A stretch of DNA of 64,000 nt, taken from positions 20,467,060 through 20,531,059 of the forward strand of contig OY757916.1 of assembly GCA_963585895.1 (NCBI GenBank), written 5' to 3'. A model generated the notes under the pieces. That model worked only from the letters and a program-made list of their open reading frames with translations. It had not been told where the DNA came from and did not search any database. Shown in pieces: positions 1-10,782 of the stretch (position 1 is its first letter; each line of letters begins with the position of its first letter). The stretch is from Sepioteuthis lessoniana. Its lineage: Eukaryota; Mollusca; Cephalopoda; Myopsida; Loliginidae. The position numbers and the translations under genes were made by a program.

Positions 1-225
1 GGCTCAGAATATGCTGAAGTGTATCCCCTGCGAAGGAGTAAGACCCCCCCCACCACAAAGAGGTGTCCCTAGTAGGTCACTAAACTGTATTTAATAACGA
101 GGCTCTAGTTCTGAAAATCTGGGGAGTGTGCAGTACCCTCAGTACTCCCAAGTTCACTTTGACCGGGAGCGGTAGTACCTGGTCAGAGGGTCCCATCTAT
201 GGGTGAAATGGATCTGTTTAAGCAT
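1..225 (+). repeat. SINE B copy, 5' end cut by window edge
   Basis: Degenerate B-family repeat. It has the block seen in other copies: GAGTAAGACC after the tRNA-like head, a 'cactaaactg' segment, the 'gaggctctagttctg' segment and the 'cccatctatgggt' segment. The tail is not recognisable. It may run past the window start. Confidence 0.6.
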
Positions 226-660
226 GTTTTACTGATTTGCATTTAGTAATTCGTTTGAATGACATAAAGTTTGATTTCAATCCTGAATTTCATGACAAGA
301 AAACTGGTGTTGTGATAATGACATTTCAGAATCTTGCAAAAAAAAAAAAAAAAAAAAAAGAAAAAAGAAAAAAAAGAAAAAAGAGAAGCTTTATAGAAGG
401 AGATAACAGCCATTTATACAATAGATAACTAAGCCATGGAAGATCTATTTATTCTTCCCCGCATCTGACGTCTTTCACTTGACGCGTTATGACGTCAGAC
501 ATACTCGTTTAACGTCATGTCGTAGTCTAGTTATTGTCTGCCCTCGGGCGACTGCGTAAAAACGAGCACCTTCAGTCATTGTTGCAAAAAAATCTCACAG
601 ATTTACACATTTCGAGATTCGAGTGTACACATATCGTCATACGAAAGAATACACGTATAC
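226..660. other. Unique AT-rich stretch with A-rich tract
   Basis: No gene seen. A poly-A/AAAAAG tract lies at about 337-385 and generates a spurious lysine-rich open frame. Confidence 0.6.
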
Positions 661-666
661 GTTACA

Positions 667-667
667 C

Positions 668-720
<53 letters not shown>
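667..720. repeat. (TATC)n microsatellite
   Basis: About 13 tandem TATC units. Confidence 0.95.
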
Positions 721-918
721 CTTTAGCACGAAAAAATGCAAAGTAAAAGAGAAAAGTGACTGGAAGATCATATTGCGGTAAAGAAAGATTTCTTGCCTTG
801 AAAATCAGTATTCAAATTTTAGCTTTTTGCTTCCGCTCGAAAGCTATAGGATTACATGCAACCAGCGCAGACAAAGTTGGTCAGTTTATTTGTTTATCTG
901 AGGCATTTCTTGACCTAT

Positions 919-974
919 CACACACACACACACACACACACGCACACACCCCCATATATATATATATATATATA
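919..974. repeat. (CA)n followed by (TA)n
   Basis: Compound dinucleotide repeat. Confidence 0.95.
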
Positions 975-1006
975 ACACAGATGTCTGTGGTAAGTGCTTG
1001 GTTCCA

Positions 1007-1668
1007 AGTTGGTTGGTTAGTTGGTTGGGTTTTATGGTATATCAACCTTTGTTGGTTATTTAACGCCAAATCCATTCCTTTTTTTTTTTTTTTTTTTTAC
1101 AAATAATCAGTTCTATTTTAAATAAATCAGTTTAGCATAAGTACACAGTTTAATTGTCAAAAACATTTCCATTTCAAGCTATTCAGTTTATTCAAACAGT
1201 TAAAATTCAGCTACTTAAGTTTAGTTTACACACGGTTAAATGTCAAAACAGTTCTATATTAAACAAATCAGTTTAGTGTAAGTACAGTTTCAATGTCAAA
1301 AAACAGTTCCATTTCAAATAACTCAGTTTAGCATGAGCACACAGTTTAAATGTAAGTACGGTTTAATCGTCAAAAACATTTCTATTTCTAGCTATTCAGT
1401 TGAGTCAAACAATTCAGTTTAGCATAAGTATGCCGTCAGTTCTATTTAACCCATAGATAGGGCCCTATCAGGTGCTACCACGCCGGGTCAGAGTGGACCT
1501 GGGAACAATGGTAATGAAGAGGTGCTCCGCATTCCCCAAAGCCCCAGCATCACAGGAACCTCACCATCAGATTGTTTAGTGTCATATCCAGGACACTCAT
1601 TGTGGGTTTTTTTACCCATCTGCAGAGGCGCAGTCTGTGTATTTTACAGCTCCAGCCGACTGGGCAAT
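1007..1668 (-). repeat. SINE B, near full length
   Basis: Read on the minus strand, the element starts with a tRNA-like head (the 'cagtcggctgga' segment at about 1,668) and ends in the hairpin tail 'ggcgttaaataacc' plus AACC-rich sequence near 1,007-1,070. Between them are repeated subunits of the type 'acagttctatttcaaa' / 'cagtttagcataagtac'. A poly-T tract interrupts the tail at about 1,079-1,099. Confidence 0.75.
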
Positions 1669-1869
1669 GCATGGTTCTAAGGGAAACCACCATTATTTAG
1701 TAATATTCAAAGCAGGTTCAGTTCGTGAATAATGTAGTAAACTCTGTTCCATTTGAAAAAGTGGTTTCATGGTTTGTTTGTTAAGTTTTACGGCATATCA
1801 ACCCTCGATGGGTCATGTAATGCTGAAGACTGTCTTTTGTTTTTTGCAAGCAATATAAATAAAAAAGTA

Positions 1870-2110
1870 AATAAAGTTGGCGAATGTAATCGAGGGCGAC
1901 CCGAAGGTTCCCTTTTCGATAGCTTCTACACTGAGGTGTTGGGGGAGGTTGCTACTCCCTTCCCTGGATTGCTCAACTTTATCCTAGATTCGTACCTTAT
2001 AATGCTGAATGTTAAGCAAGGACCATTTTTTAAGTCTTAGGAATTATTCCACCTAGGTTTGAACCCCTGGCTCCTGGGCCATTGGTGAACACTCTACCCA
2101 CTTGATCAAT
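1870..2110 (-). repeat. SINE F
   Basis: The minus strand carries a tRNA-like head with B-box 'aggtttgaacccc' (plus-strand view, about 2,054) and the F body. The F 3' end (the complement of 'ccctcgattacattcgcca') is near 1,875-1,900. It is diverged. Confidence 0.7.
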
Positions 2111-2186
2111 ATTGATAATAATTCATAGCAAATAGTTGTGCTTGAAGTAACTTCATAATAAATAATGTGCTCACAATTATGTGGAA

Positions 2187-2455
2187 ACGCTCGTGGTGTA
2201 ATGGTTATTATCGTAGGTGACCTGAGTTCAAGGCCCGGACAAAGGTGTTTGCATTTCACATAGCGCTAATACCTTTAGGACAGTTATGAATTCCCCCATA
2301 TGCTCCTAACAGCTCTGAGTAAATAATAGAATAGATTGGGATCATTAACCTCGGTATGGCAATCGGTCTTGGAGAAAGTATTTAAAATTTCGGAAAAAAA
2401 TTGACCTTGTCTTGTGTCATGCTGTAATATAATGGCGGAGGGATTTCGTTTTATA
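2187..2455 (+). repeat. SINE C
   Basis: A-box-like 'gtggtgtaatggtta', B-box-like 'gagttcaaggcc', the central domain, and the C-type tail 'ttgaccttgtcttgtgtcat' followed by 'ggcggaggg'. The copy is diverged. Confidence 0.7.
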
Positions 2456-2519
2456 TATCTTGCCTTTCGGTTTAGTTTGGCTGAGAACCTTTCGGCTCAG
2501 CACATGGGTTAGTTAGGTA

Positions 2520-2790
2520 CAAACTTGAGAGCGCAGGTGTTAACGCGCGCGCGGGGAGGATGTGTCTTTCACAGATGTCAAAATAAAAATCCCAAATAGA
2601 AAATTTTGACTTGGGGATGTGAATGACATCATGCACCGGAAGCGCGCGCGGAGGATTTTGGAAATTTTGAAGAAAGTCAGTTAGTTGAGTCTTGCGGTCC
2701 GAAGAAGAAGGGTGACTTTCGCTAGCTCACAGTGGCCTTGTGGCGGGTGCTACACGTGTTGGGGGGCGGGGGCTGATGGAAAAGCCAACA
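2520..2790. promoter_or_regulatory. CpG-rich patch with ETS, E-box and GC-box motifs
   Basis: Within an AT-rich window this stretch has GCGCGCGC runs at about 2,543 and 2,643, a consensus ETS site ACCGGAAG (2,635-2,642), a palindromic E-box ACACGTGT (2,752-2,759) and a GC box at 2,761-2,772. Such clusters occur in animal CpG-type promoters. No linked exon is visible, so this is only a candidate. Confidence 0.25.
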
Positions 2791-3670
2791 TAGAAGGATT
2801 GTGACTCTCTAATTATGTCGAAAAACCTTTTAACTCAAAGGTAATAAAATGTTTCGTAACTGAACAAAGAAGTCGTAAGTGATTTTCATGTTTCGTGGTT
2901 CCTATGTTCTATGTTATCATGTATATATGTTATGAACATTCTATGTACATTTCATTATTCATGTATGGCTATGTTACGTGCTCTTTTCTGGGGGCTTGGG
3001 TAAATACGTTCAAGGTTTATTAAAAAAGTTCTAAGCCCCACTGAGATTTTAGATTTTAGAGCCTTCGGACATTTCATCGGCCATCCAACTCTGTGTTTAC
3101 GTAATTTCGTAATGTTATAAAAAAAGCCTAAAACCTCTTTCAAAAACTCTTTAAAAACACTCTTTATGCATGCAAGCAAGTCCTGATGATTGCCTATGAA
3201 AGGTCCGAAAGCGTTCGGGACAATCTTGGTAAATTCATCCACTAATTCCAACCTGAAAACATGACACTTATCAGGAAACTTGAAAGGAACTTAATAAAAT
3301 CATATAGACAAAATGTGTCTTTATAATTTAATCAAACAGGCTTAAAAGAAAGACTGCTGCCCAACTACACACACACACACACACACGCACATGTATATAT
3401 ATATACATGGTAGTATATAATCGAGAGTAATCCGACAATATATAAAGAAAAATTGATAACAAGGTAATCCAAGTAGATGGAGAGATCTTTCTCGATAAAC
3501 AAACGGAACATAAATTCTACACAATATTTCTAATAAGTTAATTAACGTAATTTAAAACAAACAAACGCTGATTCACTAATCAAACGGCCAACTTTTTCTT
3601 GTTATACATATTTTCCCTAGGTTTTTGCATTTTGCACTTTTAAACATCCATTGTTGGTTTAACATCACTA
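2791..3670. other. Unique stretch with (CA)n and a decayed ribozyme-like motif
   Basis: No supported gene. A 98-codon minus-strand frame at 2,955-3,251 resembles nothing I know. CTGATGA (3,183-3,189) followed by GAAA (3,207-3,210) looks like a hammerhead core, but no NUH cleavage triplet is in place. (CA)n lies at about 3,368-3,387. Confidence 0.5.
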
Positions 3671-3682
3671 ATATTATCACTC

Positions 3683-3732
3683 ATAGCCCTGATGATGGTT
3701 CATTTGAACCGAAATGCTATTGTGTCGACTTT
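3683..3732 (+). ncRNA. Decayed hammerhead-like motif
   Basis: CTGATGA at 3,689-3,695, a GGTTC/GAACC stem II and GAAA at 3,711-3,714, followed by a weak stem III and GTC. The stem I strands (atagcc and GACTTT) pair poorly. It probably belongs to the same dispersed family as the better copies at 19.2, 36.1 and 58.1 kb, but looks inactive. Confidence 0.3.
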
Positions 3733-4011
3733 GCTTTTCATTAAATCTCTCCTACTTGGATTACTTTGTTATCAATTCTATTTTATATATATATATATAT
3801 ATAAACGAAACGAAACGAAACGAAAAATATCTCTGTCTTCCCAAGGAACGTGATGGAATGGAAAACGGACAAAAGATAAATAAAAAAATCGACAGGGTTT
3901 ATTTAATCCATAATCTGATTTTATATTGTTTTGATCGCCCTTTGACAAGGGAGATCGTTTCCTAATGATAAAATTTGTATAGTTTTTGCGAGTTACTTTG
4001 TTTTTTTTAAG

Positions 4012-4545
4012 AGCTGCGCTTATCATAATGGTTATCTTTATAGAAAATAGGAATAGCGAACCGTGTTCAAATCCTGGATAAGGCTGAGTGAGTGTCTCTT
4101 CGCGCTTATGTCCCCTGATAAGACATGAATTCATTTCTTCTCCGATAAGCTATGGGAAAAATAGTAGGTTAGAGTAAGCTTTTTTTAGCCTTGGTAAGGT
4201 AACCCATATAGGAAAAGGAAAACTCTGAATTCAAACTAGCACAAGACCTTCGGGTCTGATTCAAGCTATGACCAGCAAGGTCAACTAGCTTCGTGCTGGG
4301 AGACTTGGCAAAAGCTTGCATAGTTTCGGATTGTACCCACCGATTCTATGACCAGCATTGTCCTGCGGGACACGAGTCTCGGTTCATGACCGAACTAAAT
4401 CTAAATCTCTATTATAAAAAAGACCTTGTGTTAAATTCTGCCCGGTTGGAGACAGATAAATGACTCAAATTAGCAGTCCTCCGTTTTAAAAACTGACCTT
4501 GTGTCACATTCTGCACATGGCGGAGGGGCTAGGTAAATACATGCC
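4012..4545 (+). repeat. SINE C interrupted by SINE I
   Basis: The C head (about 4,012-4,080), central domain and 'aaaactctgaattcaaac' segment run to about 4,240. The C tail resumes after 4,475 with 'ctgaccttgtgtcac' and 'ggcggaggggct'. The intervening 223 bp is a separate insertion. Confidence 0.7.
4242..4464 (+). repeat. SINE I (retroposon inside SINE C)
   Basis: Inserted in the C copy with a probable 11-bp TSD: tcaaactagca (4,231-4,241) against tcaaattagca (4,465-4,475). Its head differs from the other families. Its last ~45 bp ('gaccttgtgttaaattctg' then 'cccggttggagaca') resemble the C-family tail. Confidence 0.55.
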
Positions 4546-4627
4546 TTAGCTTATATTGTCCATGAAAAGGAGAAGTGCTATAAAAACATCTTCATCATCA
4601 AGGAGTGGCGACAGAACGGATTCTCAT

Positions 4628-4656
4628 GACTCTCTCTCTCTCTCTCTCTCTCTCTC
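4628..4656. repeat. (TC)n microsatellite
   Basis: Perfect TC dinucleotide run. Confidence 0.95.
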
Positions 4657-4867
4657 GCCTTTCATCCCTATGGGCCATCATAGTAAGTCCGCAAGACGAA
4701 ACCTAGCGTCTGAATAGGGCAGATGAATGTAAATTTCTACTAGTCGGCCAACAGTAGTGCGTCCATGCTTAGGAGTCCACAGTAGAACGCCGCTTATGAG
4801 TTCTTTCTTCCTTCTCTAGTAGTAATGTATCAAACAAACTATTCAACTTCTCTGCTACAATCAGGAC

Positions 4868-5135
4868 GTGACACAATGTCAATTTTAAGCGGAATACAGC
4901 AGGTCTGAATTCACTGTTTTTCTTTCTCCTAGACTGGTTGCCTTATAATTGCTAGATAGTTCAGCCTGCTCTACTATTTACGCTTAACCGGGGCGATGGG
5001 GGACGGATTCATGCATTTTCCAAGGGAACAACTGCAAAATAAAATGTAAACAGCCTCATCCAGGATTTGAACTCGGGTCCCCGATTACATTTCCTACAAC
5101 GCTAAGTACACAATCCACTGTTACAATACATTCGG
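4868..5135 (-). repeat. SINE C
   Basis: Minus-strand C copy. B-box complement 'ggatttgaactcgg' is near 5,061, central-domain remnants lie around 4,970-5,030, and the tail side is near 4,890. It is diverged. Confidence 0.65.
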
Positions 5136-5838
5136 TAGCCGAGTGTAGTCCTTTGTGTAGACTAAACTTTTAAAAGTAAGAGAAACTCCAGCGAATCCAA
5201 CTTTTCGGTGTCTGTTCTATTTAGAACAATATGGAGACAGGGTAAATGGTGGAGGATGTGGATGGGTGGAAGGGAGGGCTGCTTATCGAACGACAATTCG
5301 AAACAAAACTTCGAAATCTTGAATAAATCTTCAAGAGGCCTAATCTAATATTCCAGGGTGGAGGATATTTTTGTCAATCCCCTGTCGATGACCCATTGTA
5401 TAGCGGGAGATTTTCACTTATGGTACACAGACTTATCAGAGGAATTGACGTAACAAGACGGGAGTGGGGAGAAGCAGGATGTGGTTGTTTGATGAGGGAG
5501 GAAGGTTGGCTGAGTGGAAGAGACATGTCAGTTTTAAATGTAGCATCGTATTTTGCATATGTGCCCGACGACACCGGGCTTGCATGTCTCTAAACTTGCC
5601 CGCTTGCACGCAGATATGCATAGATAGAATGCCATATTAATCTAACGATGTTAACTGTAACATACACGTACAGACAAAAGAGGGTAGATTTGTTGGACCG
5701 TTTCTTATTTACTAGCTCCGTACAGCACCAGTGTACAAGCGTTGGGTATCCGATGAGGATTGAACTTAGCAAACTAATAATAGTCTGCAAAATAGGTTTG
5801 TTGCTTATCATTCTACATAAAGCAGTCAATTTTATTTC

Positions 5839-5840
<2 letters not shown>
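5136..5840. other. Unique stretch
   Basis: No repeat or gene recognised. Several 60-87-codon open frames overlap on both strands, none with a recognisable product. Confidence 0.5.

Positions 5841-5880
<40 letters not shown>
5841..5880. repeat. (AT)n microsatellite
   Basis: Perfect AT run of about 40 bp. Confidence 0.95.
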
Positions 5881-5884
<4 letters not shown>

Positions 5885-6343
5885 AATGAGATAGGTATTT
5901 CACATTGGTGACAATGGCCGATGTTCGAACACCAGTATTTCGAAGGCTGATTTTCAAGTCCAGAAGTCGGAAAAATGACACAATCCCTTCTATCTTGCTC
6001 CATTTAGTCAAGTGTTCTACGAAATTAAACTTAATGTGTCCGCTCTGAGGCCTGTCTTGTGATGGAGTTAGTTATACCAATAGTCTGTGTTCGAACCTTG
6101 GTAAAAGCCATGGTTTCCAATACAAATTTTCAAGGTAGGTGAGGAGGCTCTTCCGACTTAAATGATTGACGAAAACAGAATCTTTCTTGGGAAAGTCATG
6201 ATGAGCCATGACATTTTTCGGTGTTCAAATTATAATGTCCCGTTGACGTAACAAGACAGGAAAAGGGTGATAGAGTGTCAGGAGAGAGGAGTCAGGAGAG
6301 GGGAGCCGGGAAATACATTAGGTAATAGTTCATTGATAACGGT

Positions 6344-6902
6344 TTGTTGGTTTGTTTGGTTTTATGGCATATCAACCTTTGTAGGTTATTTAACGCCAAA
6401 TCCATTTTTATGTAAATAATCTGTTCTATTGAAAACAATTCAGTTTAGCATAAGTACACAGTTTAACTGACAAAAACATTTCCATTTCAAACTATTCAAG
6501 CAGTTATATGTAACAATTCAGTTAAGTGTAAATACAGTTTTAATGTCGAAAAACAGTTCTATTTGAAATAATTCAGTTAAGCATAAGCACGCAGTTTAAA
6601 TGTAAGTACGGTTTAATTGTAAAAAACATTTCTATTTCTAGCTATTCAGTTTACTCAAACAATTCAGTTTTGCATCGGTATGCTGTTAGTTCTATTTAAC
6701 CCATAGATAGGGCCCTATCAGGTGCTACCACTCCGGGCCAGAGTGGACCTGGGAGCAATGGCAATGAAGGGGTACTCCGCATTCCCCAAAGCTCCAGCAC
6801 AGCTGGAACCTCACCATCAGGACACTCGTTGAGCGGGGGGATCTTACCCCTCTGCAGAGGTGCACTCAGTGTATTCTACAACCCCAGCCAACTGGGCAAT
6901 AC
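6344..6902 (-). repeat. SINE B, first of a head-to-tail pair
   Basis: Complete on the minus strand: hairpin tail at about 6,360-6,410, internal subrepeats 6,420-6,690, the conserved block from 'ctatttaacccatagatagg' (about 6,691) to 'ccagccaactgggcaat'. It lacks about 20 bp relative to sister copies near 6,815. Confidence 0.8.
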
Positions 6903-7344
6903 ACAGAGTTAAATGTCAGACAGTTTTATTTCAGATAATTCAATTCAGCATAAGTACACAGCTTAGACGTCAAAAACAGTTCTATTTCGAGCAATTCAGT
7001 TAAGCACTAGTACGCAGTTCCAATATCAAAACAGTTCTATTTTAAACAATTCAGTTTAGCATAAATACGCAGTTTAAATGCAAAAATCAGTATAGTGAAA
7101 GAAGCACGTAGTTCTATTTAACCCATACATAGGATCCTTATCAGGTGCTACCACTCCGGGCCAGAGTGGACCTGGGAGCGATGTCAATGAAGGGGTACTC
7201 CGTATTCCCCAAAGCTCCAGCATTGCTGGAACCTCACCATTAGATTGTTCAGTGTCATATCCAGGAAACTCGTTGGGGGGGGGGTCTTACCCCTCTGCAG
7301 AGAAGTAGTCGGTGTATTCTACAGCCCCATCCGACTGGGCAATC
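6903..7344 (-). repeat. SINE B, second of a head-to-tail pair
   Basis: It starts directly after the first copy with subrepeats ('agttaaatgtcagacag') and has no tail hairpin of its own. It ends with the B head 'ccgactgggcaat'. This fits duplication or unequal exchange inside one element. Confidence 0.75.
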
Positions 7345-8210
7345 ATTGATAACATTAAACATATAAATATCAACGATGGGAGAGTAAAATAATGTTTCTG
7401 TAGGGTCTGTCTCTTTATTTGCCACACCCTATCGACGTAGCTTAGAATACTCTGGTTGTATCCACAGTAAAGGTGTCAGACGCCCATAAAAGGAAAATTT
7501 TTATTCTGTCATATCTTATTTCTTATAATTGAAATATATTGTGATATATCTCTGCATTTTCATGCATTGAGCACTCTAAAGATTTAATGGATTGAAAAAA
7601 AAAACCCCTTTTAGCATTACATTTTAATCATATATATATAGTGTGGAAGCAAAATATGGAATAATTTAAAAAAATTTTCTTTGTCCAATTTTTGTCCAAT
7701 TTTTGAAAAACAAAACAAAAGAAAAAAAGACCCCCCCCAAAAACCAAAAAAACCCAAACAAAAAAACAAACAAAAAGGCTATAAATCTAAATTTTCATGA
7801 TTACCTCTATTACTCAAACCTTTTTTCATTAGAATTTAGTTCTATATGAGTAAGGAAGAAAAGAAACAACAAAGAATCCATGAATTGCTTAACGCCAAAA
7901 CCAAGCCAAAACAAATTTCCGAAATAATAAGAGTTTCTTTATGGTCTCCATCAAGCCCAGACCGTAACCCTCTTTTTTAGAAAGCAAAACAAATGCAACT
8001 TCCCATCCAAATATTGGTTCGCTTAAGACTACTATTGAGGAGGAATAGAATAAAATGTCTGAAGAATTTATTTTGAAGGCTTGCAAATCGTTTTGAAAGC
8101 GTGTTGACAAATAATTGAAAAATGGTAGCCATTTGAAATTAAAATTAATCTTGTGTTATAATAGAGTCATTTAATATTTTACTAGACTATTCCTACTTTT
8201 TCTTCCGCAC

Positions 8211-8260
<50 letters not shown>

Positions 8261-8430
8261 TGAGTGCGTGTGTGGGTGAGAGTGAATGAAGGAATCGTTT
8301 TTAAAATATTTCTCTTAAACCACGAAAGTCCTCAAATACTTGGCAGTAGAGCACGATAAAATCTAAAATAAATAGTGATCTCAACCCTTATGTCGGTTTC
8401 ATTATTAAATGTTTCATATGTTTGAAAAAT
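7345..8430. other. Unique AT-rich stretch with (AT)n
   Basis: No gene seen. (AT)n lies at 8,214-8,257 and an A/C-rich tract at about 7,700-7,775. Confidence 0.55.
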
Positions 8431-8431
8431 A

Positions 8432-8668
8432 CAACCGTCAATGGCTAAAGTGAGGGACTGCGGTCGTGAAGTAAGTGAGTTCGAACTCCAATCGTGTTAT
8501 TCCGTTCATTTTCGGACTATTACCCTTGAGAAAGGCATGGACCCCTTTATTTCCCCAAACTTTTCGTTGAATAATATCACGGCTGTTCTTCTACAAGGAT
8601 GGCCTTGGCATTAGATAATCCACGAAGGTTTGATATGTCATTAAACCAAGAAATCAAAATAAACTCAA
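8432..8668 (+). repeat. SINE A, diverged
   Basis: B-box 'gagttcgaactcc', central domain 'cccttgagaaaggcatgga', and the A tail 'ggcattagataatcc' with the 'gatatgtcattaaacc' end. Confidence 0.75.
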
Positions 8669-8790
8669 CAACCGTAATAATATTATATAATCTGATTTAA
8701 TATAATGATATAATATGATAATATATAATATGTAATGAATTTTAATATATAATGAATTAGAATCTATATATATATATATATATATATATC

Positions 8791-8881
8791 CAGGGAAAGG
8801 AGTAGAGCCCTCTCCTACACCTCGGTGTAGTAGCTATCGAAAAGGGAGCCTTCGGGTCACCCTCGATTACGGTCACCAACA

Positions 8882-8882
<1 letters not shown>
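8791..8882 (+). repeat. SINE F 3' fragment embedded in (AT)n
   Basis: A 92-bp F tail, from 'ccagggaaaggagtagagcc' to 'cctcgattacggtcaccaa', lies between (AT)n at 8,766-8,790 and (AT)n at 8,885-8,918. It looks like a 5'-truncated insertion into an AT tract. Confidence 0.75.
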
Positions 8883-8920
<38 letters not shown>

Positions 8921-9225
8921 AAGATGGTTGTTATAAGTCCAAAGGAAGAATAAGGATATACGTGGCGCCTTCAATAAGTTTCCAGACTTTTTTGTACAGG
9001 CATTTAAAACTGTCCTAGACTCTTGAAAATTCACTATGTTATTGCTATACATCTTATGAGATGACTGACTAATTTTTATGATTTCACGTTCAAATGAACA
9101 ACTACAGCAGCAATTGGAATTCACCCTACTAAAGCCTGATAGTTACAGCTGGTGAATTTCAAAAATGCAATCTGGACGTAAGGACACTTTAGAAGAACGA
9201 TATGCAATAAAATTCTGTTTTAAAC

Positions 9226-9429
9226 TTGGAAAAAAATGCCACAGAAACGTATGGAATGCTTCAGACTGCTTTTCGACCATATTGCATGGAGTGGCATAAG
9301 AGATTCAAGGAAAGCACCGAGTCTGTGAGGGATGATGAGAGGTGTGGAAGGAGTAAGGAAGTCAGAACACCAGAGTTGATTGGCCAAAGGGTTAGGGATA
9401 GGGTTAGGGTTACTATGTTGAGGTTTTAA
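9226..9429 (+). pseudogene. Mariner transposase N-terminal remnant
   Basis: This encodes part of the N-terminal DNA-binding (helix-turn-helix) region, with the 'EWHKRFKE' and 'RSKEVRTPELIGQ' segments typical of this mariner group. The frame ends in telomere-like sequence at the deletion junction. The first residues come from an out-of-frame read, because the true start lies upstream of a frameshift. Confidence 0.8.
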
Positions 9430-9551
9430 GGGAGTTCAGGAAGAGATTCCTAGGGAGGAGGCCAGCACTCTTCAAATTGAGTCAGTGGCATTTCTACCAG
9501 GACAATGCATGAGTCCACAACTTCGTCTTTGTCACAGACTATTTGACCTAG

Positions 9552-9788
9552 TTGGGCATCAAGACAGTTGCTCACCCTCCCTATAATCCAGACCTTGCAC
9601 CCTGTGACTTTTGGTTATTCCCTAAGCTCAGAGGCTGTTGTTATGAGACAATTGAGGAGATAAAAGAGGCTGTGACGAAGGTCATTGACATGTTCACACA
9701 AGAGGACTTCCATGGGGCCTCCCAGAAGTTGTTAGAACGGTACAACAAGTGCATTTCAGCCGGGAGAGATTACTTTGAAGGGGACTAG
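9552..9788 (+). pseudogene. Mariner transposase C-terminal remnant
   Basis: A 78-codon C-terminal piece of the DD34D catalytic domain. It includes 'HPPYNPDLAPCDFWLFPKL', whose Asp after APC is the third catalytic residue, and ends in a YFEGD-type C terminus. The 5' boundary is set by an in-frame stop upstream, so the ATG is only an internal methionine. A near-identical paralogue lies on the minus strand at 13,298-13,558. Confidence 0.9.
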
Positions 9789-9982
9789 AGTTTCATGTGT
9801 GTACTATCAATAAAAGTGCCCATACAAAAAAGATTGGAAACTTATTTAATGATCCACGTATTTTAAAATAGGAAGGCCCATGAAAAGATTTCTATTTTTT
9901 GAAATTATTTATTTTGTTCTTACATACGTGTTATATATATGTGTGTGTTTCCAGCTTACTGTCGACGAGACTTTCAATAAGC

Positions 9983-10302
9983 TGACTGAATCCTCTGTTG
10001 AGAGGTAAGACCCCTTTCCCCCCAAAAAAGAAGTGTCTTGAGTATGACACTAAATTGCCTCTGGTGGTGAGGCTCCAGTTCGGGAGGTCTGGGGAATATG
10101 AAGTATCCATTCATTGCCATTATTCCCAGGTCCACTCTGGAGTTGTAATACCTGTGAGGGTCCCATCTATGGGTATAATAGATTTTTTACAAATTATTCG
10201 TATTTTATTGGACCGTGTACCAAAACTGCTAGGCATGAAACAACCCTAGACACGTGGACATGCCGATAAAATCAATCAATAAAATCAATCAATCAATCAA
10301 TC
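9983..10302 (+). repeat. SINE B (subfamily with TCAA tail)
   Basis: B block from 'gagaggtaagacccc' to 'cccatctatgggta', then 'attattcgtattttattgg', the degenerate hairpin ending 'gacatgccgataaaatc', and a (TCAA)n tail. Confidence 0.75.
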
Positions 10303-10455
10303 ACCCTTATTTGTTGATGTCAGAGGGAGCTAAGCTGCTATAATCGAATAATTCTCTTGTTCTCGAAACGCATATATTTTGGAAGAATTTATATGTCGAG
10401 ATATTATTTATCTTTGTTTGACTGGTATAAATGGAAAATAAACTGCTTCAACTAA

Positions 10456-10461
<6 letters not shown>

Positions 10462-10518
<57 letters not shown>
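10462..10518. repeat. (GA)n microsatellite
   Basis: Perfect GA run. Confidence 0.95.
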
Positions 10519-10520
<2 letters not shown>

Positions 10521-10782
10521 CAGATATACACGCAGACACAGGCACACACACACAATTCATGTTGTTAAAGCTTCGACAAAATAAATGTGCTCATGCAGGT
10601 TTGCGCGTGTGTATGTGTGTGTGTGTGAATTAATTGTAAATTGTCTGTGTGTTAGAAAACAGGTAGTATTTTCCTATTTTGAAGATCTATGTAACGTATC
10701 CGTCCCACACCTTTATTACCACCCTTACGAGACAAAGCCAAACTAAATACACACCCATTTTTACGCAGACTAACGCACGATA

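Larger units (their letters stand above)
8961..9858 (+). mobile_element. Internally deleted mariner (M1), TA target site
   Basis: A 898-bp element flanked by TA (8,959-8,960 and 9,859-9,860). Imperfect terminal inverted repeats of about 45 bp share CGTGG and 'aataagtttcca'. Mariner elements move by cut-and-paste with a DD34D transposase and are normally about 1.3 kb. The N-terminal coding part begins near 9,165 (MQSG start) and a frameshift in an A run near 9,230 breaks it. A deletion removes the middle, including the first catalytic Asp. The second Asp (codon 9,501) and third Asp (codon 9,606, in APCDFW) keep the exact 34-residue spacing, but TGA follows the FYQDNA motif and TAG follows shortly after. 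The deletion junction holds telomere-like repeats (9,388-9,412). It is non-autonomous and dead as a coding unit. Confidence 0.9.

Noticed and set aside
237-428. Open frame with poly-lysine
   Set aside because: Produced by an A-rich tract; no coding character.
2955-3251. 98-codon minus-strand frame that looked protein-like
   Set aside because: Overlaps a decayed ribozyme-like motif. No known domain or supporting signal was seen.
9388-9412. Interstitial telomere or chromosome end
   Set aside because: Only about four units, and the same short tract occurs in a second mariner copy, so it travelled with the transposon.
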